A stretch of 64,000 bases of DNA from Marchantia polymorpha subsp. ruderalis (taxonomy: Eukaryota > Streptophyta > Marchantiopsida > Marchantiales > Marchantiaceae), in NCBI GenBank assembly GCA_037833965.1, contig AP031352.1:11388501-11452500 (forward strand), read 5' to 3'. The notes beneath the pieces were generated by a model. It had not been told where the DNA came from. It saw only the letters and a list, made by a program, of their open reading frames with translations, and did not search any database. Both the position numbers and the translations under genes were made by a program. Positions 60,981 through 64,000 of this stretch are shown here, piece by piece; within the stretch, counting starts at the first letter, position 1, and every line of letters begins with the position of its first letter.

Positions 60981-61689
60981 AGACCTCCTTAAAAGTGGCA
61001 TTTTGTTAAAAATTGCCACTTTTGCCACAATTCAAATTGGGTCGATGTCACCATGAAGACTTTGAGCCCTCTTTAGTGTCAGTGTTTTTTAGCCGTGTTA
61101 TTGAGCCGCTTGCGGATGGAAATCGAAATAACGCATGGTCACCTCATGGATGTAATTTTAGAAGAAATAATATCACATATACCATGAAAATTTTCTAAAA
61201 TTTTAATGCCAGAATTCTGGGTATAAAACCGAATTTCTCTCCTGTCCTAGATTAAAGACACGTGATGTCACTCATCTTCACCTCAGGTTTTGAGGAGATA
61301 TGTTCCGTCTCGTGGATTTTGGAAGTTGGCACTATTCAACTGAAAATTAATATCCTCATGAACTTCGAACTCATTTTTTCTCATGACTAGGGCTCTGTGC
61401 TTTTGGTGTCCTCACGGTGAATAATCATGCGGCCTGTTCATGGGCTCTTCTAAATTCTCTTTAAATATCGATGGCTTTAGGTGTCCGGTGAACATAACAT
61501 GAGTGTGGAACCTAAGTTAGCCACAACCGAGAAACAACCCTGCCTGACGCTCTCGTGAAATAAGCTCAATCTCTTATGGTTTCAAGACTCACAACAGTTT
61601 GTCAATACAAATGCCACTTTTCAAAAATGTTGGATACACAATTAACGAAAAGGTGGCAAAAATGGCAAATGCCACTTTTAAGGAGGTCT
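60981..61689. mobile_element. Non-autonomous TIR DNA element, 709 bp
   Basis: The left end, AGACCTCCTTAAAAGTGGCA plus TTT, is repeated exactly in inverted orientation at 61667-61689 (23-bp perfect TIRs). Subterminal TTGCCACTTTTGCCAC and GTGGCAAAAATGGC motifs are also inverted copies. No transposase and no clear target-site duplication were found, so the superfamily is open. Confidence 0.75.
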
Positions 61690-62225
61690 AATCTACTCCC
61701 GTAAATGACGTTAAAGCTAAGAACGACTAGAGACAGAAATATACAAAGCCCTGAACGTGTCCATTGTAACTAAATGAAATTCTAGTCTCAAACGGGAAAA
61801 AAACAGTTTTTCACGTGTATGAAAACAACTGCTATCTCGCTTGGGACTTGTGGCTCGTCAGGGATTCACCATAATACATTGAAATCAAAAATGTTGCTGG
61901 ATTTTCCAGCAGGTTACAGATATGAAGGCAACAAGCTTATTTGCTTGATTTGCTTTCGGAGACCTTCTAAAACAACCAGTATTGCAGATCAATGTGATCA
62001 AGCAACACTCCACTGAAAGAAGTCTGTAACTGGAACTCAAGTGACAGAGGACGATTCCTGCCTACAATTGTCCTATGCCTAAATCCTCCACAAGTGCTGA
62101 CTTGGGTTTTTCGGCAGACAGGTGGTGCATCTGCAGCCACACTTGAACGGTACAAAGTTCCAAGATCACGCTGAGCTAAGTCAAGAGTTTCACTTCAAAG
62201 AAACCGACGTTCAAGCGTAGTGAGC
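61690..62225. other. 3' flank of the phosphoserine phosphatase gene
   Basis: This is the likely 3' UTR and downstream region of the minus-strand phosphatase gene. No other gene is recognised. Confidence 0.4.
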
Positions 62226-63734
62226 TTAGAGTGTGTTGATAAGGTCCGTAAAGGTAGTGACAAACACGTCTGATCCTTCAACCACCTTAGGACGGACTGC
62301 TACTCCTCCATAGCAAATGAACATATCTGCTCCTCCTGGCCTCCTTGCCTGAGATCCACACGTCTTAAGGTCATCTCCTATTCAGAACAAGGTCTGCACC
62401 TTTTTCCGAGACAAGAACAGACAACATGCTTGCTGACATTCATCATACGGGACAAACATTGGCGTGATGTACACAAATGGAAATCGAGATTCAAAGTAAA
62501 CATCTATAAGCTGGTCCAGATTAACTAGGCTCACCTCCAAGTCTGTAGCTCCATCACCAATCATTATCAGTTTTGTGTAGCCAAACTCCTGAAGGAAACA
62601 AAGAGTATGAATGTGAATAACTTGTTCTCGTCAATACGTTCTTTTCGAGTTTGTACCTTGTATCTATAACATCATTGTGATAAAGTGCTAAGAATTTCAA
62701 GATTCGTAAGGGGCAAAAACCATTTCATATGAACTCTTGTCGGAATTCAAAGGCATACTACTCCTTAGTTCGCGTTAAGTGTAAATTTCGATATCATTTT
62801 GACATGTACTTGTTGCCTACAGAGCAGAGAGACAAGTTAAAGTTCACTCCAATGGGAGTAAAATCCACTGCAAAAGTATTCTGCTGTATACGGAATAACG
62901 AAAACTGGATCATGTACTCACAGCCTTGATTTTCTCAATAACCTTCGCTTTGCCCCCGCTTCGAGAGGTGGGTTCGGTAGCATCAAACCCTGTAAACTCT
63001 CCATTTTCTCCGAACAGAAGATTGTTGGCATAGATTCTGTCTTTGGAAATATTTAAGAGCTCAGCTGCTGGCTGCAGATAGATAAAAAACCATATACTGA
63101 TCTTAAGAGGAAGAATCAATGATGGAACCAGATCATAGATTGTAACGAAGGGATAGAACGAGCAAAAGGAACTATATGTATAAGGAACATCTACCAGAGA
63201 ACAAAGAGTCCCTCCACTGGTATAAACTTTTGGCTACGATAATGTAATCATCCTGTGTACGTTGACTCATTAGCCTATCCACAAACCTCGATCATCTGCC
63301 GGAATCCTCCAGATACGAGGTATACATGAGTGCCCTTGCTATGAAGTTTGTTAACAAGGTCTTTTATACCGGTGCTAAGTCTGCATCACCCCATCTTTCT
63401 CAGCATCAGCTGACAGCACGCATCCTGTCAGCAGGTTGGCTGACACCATTACTTACAGCAAAAGTGGACATATTTTGCAAATTTTACTTACTAAACTTGG
63501 CAATTGGATTACTTCAGGAAAGTCCTATTCTTTTGCCGGCTTCAGCTCTACTGTCTTCGAGTCACAAGAGGTTTCACATTACAAGTCAATATTTGACAAA
63601 CTGATATCACTTCAAAATCCAGTCACCTTGGTGGCTTGCTAGCCAATAGTTTTGCAACATCTGACGCAGAAGGTTTGAAAAGATCCAACCTAGCAGCAAG
63701 GGCTACCTCAAAAGGCACAGATCCGCCCATGGCT
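62226..63734 (-). CDS. PSP: Phosphoserine phosphatase (PSP), C-terminal exons, 5' partial
   Basis: Five exons read on the minus strand in phase: 63734-63627, 63380-63287, 63071-62922, 62588-62535, 62348-62226 (stop TAA). Conserved blocks in order are AMGGSVPFEVALAARL, KPPRLSTGIKDLVNKL, VYLVSGGFRQMIE, RIYANNLLFGENGEFTGFD, EPTSRSGGKAK, MIGDGATDLE and ADMFICYGGVAVR. These are the cap, the SGG phosphate-binding motif, the GGK lysine and the GDGxxD magnesium motif of the HAD phosphatase that makes serine from 3-phosphoserine, plastidic in plants. The exon with the catalytic DxDST aspartates is not visible and should lie left of the gene start, beyond position 64000. Confidence 0.92.
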
Positions 63735-64000
63735 CTGTACAAACAACCAAATTATGAATTATTATTGATCCGGTCAATCTGTCTCAGTAGAATCTTCAGC
63801 ATACGCAACAGGTGTGCATCATCCCAAACTAACCATCTTTGTGAATAACAGTTCGGCCCACAGCATTCTGTAAAACGTTTCACAAAACCAGAGAGCTGCT
63901 CACACGTTCAAGACCCCACCCACTACTTCATTACGATAGCCGAAGACACTGAGATCAGATAAATCTGTACGAAAAGTCTCAGACATCGATCATAGCAAAT
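63735..64000 (-). other. Upstream intron(s) of the phosphatase gene
   Basis: This should hold intron sequence leading to the missing 5' exons. A minus-strand segment at about 63838-63872 is bounded by TTTTACAG and GTTAGT and reads NAVGRTVIHKD. It sits where AVAEWTAK-like residues are expected, but its phase does not fit the next exon. Confidence 0.3.

Noticed and set aside
1-64000. CRISPR arrays, operons, bacterial promoters or an integrated bacterial segment
   Set aside because: No direct-repeat/spacer pattern was seen and all recognisable genes are interrupted by introns, including the bacterial-looking acyl-ligase fusion.

Overview
The window is nuclear DNA from a land plant. Its genes are split by many mostly short introns with GT-AG borders, and long AT-rich, transposon-bearing spacers separate them. 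The gene set includes a mitochondrial type II peroxiredoxin, a CYP88-like P450, a thaumatin-like protein, a probable S-protein homologue, a canonical G-protein alpha subunit and a plastid-type phosphoserine phosphatase. A complete canonical G-alpha gene beside a very large bacterial-style acyl-ligase fusion suggests a bryophyte, most likely a liverwort of Marchantia type. The moss Physcomitrella is known to lack canonical G-alpha. This placement is an inference.

Region by region. 1-6008: the 3' part of a giant seven-exon gene. It encodes the end of a fatty-acyl-AMP ligase, a carrier domain, and three membrane/left-handed beta-helix modules as in bacterial poly-lysine-synthetase-type proteins, with a catalase-fold domain between modules 2 and 3. 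6009-13728: AT-rich transposon territory, with a hAT-type MITE (complete, with 8-bp target duplication), an older relative, and an 893-bp TIR element that carries a receptor-kinase fragment. 13729-16694: a nine-exon P450 (CYP88/kaurenoic-acid-oxidase-like) with one GC-AG intron. 19343-20645: a four-exon thaumatin-family protein. 26024-26452: a probable S-protein homologue. 28547-29053: a possible small secreted protein. 30231-33117: a five-exon helical-bundle/U-box/TPR protein. 33118-38473: AT-rich repeats, including a 90-bp tandem repeat and a Copia-like LTR remnant. 38474-41111: mitochondrial peroxiredoxin IIF in five exons. 41112-48189: a GC-rich, microsatellite-laden stretch without a convincing gene. 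48190-52944: canonical G-alpha in 13 exons. 52945-62225: mostly non-coding with several mobile-element remnants (LTR plus primer-binding site, fold-back element, 709-bp TIR element). 62226-63734 (minus strand): the C-terminal exons of phosphoserine phosphatase, whose 5' end runs off the window.

Exon models were built by hand from splice signals, reading-phase continuity and family similarity. For the acyl-ligase fusion, P450, thaumatin, U-box/TPR, peroxiredoxin, G-alpha and phosphatase genes every junction keeps phase, which is strong internal support. The genes do not form an operon or an obvious pathway cluster. The outstanding locus is the multi-domain acyl-ligase/catalase fusion at the left edge.
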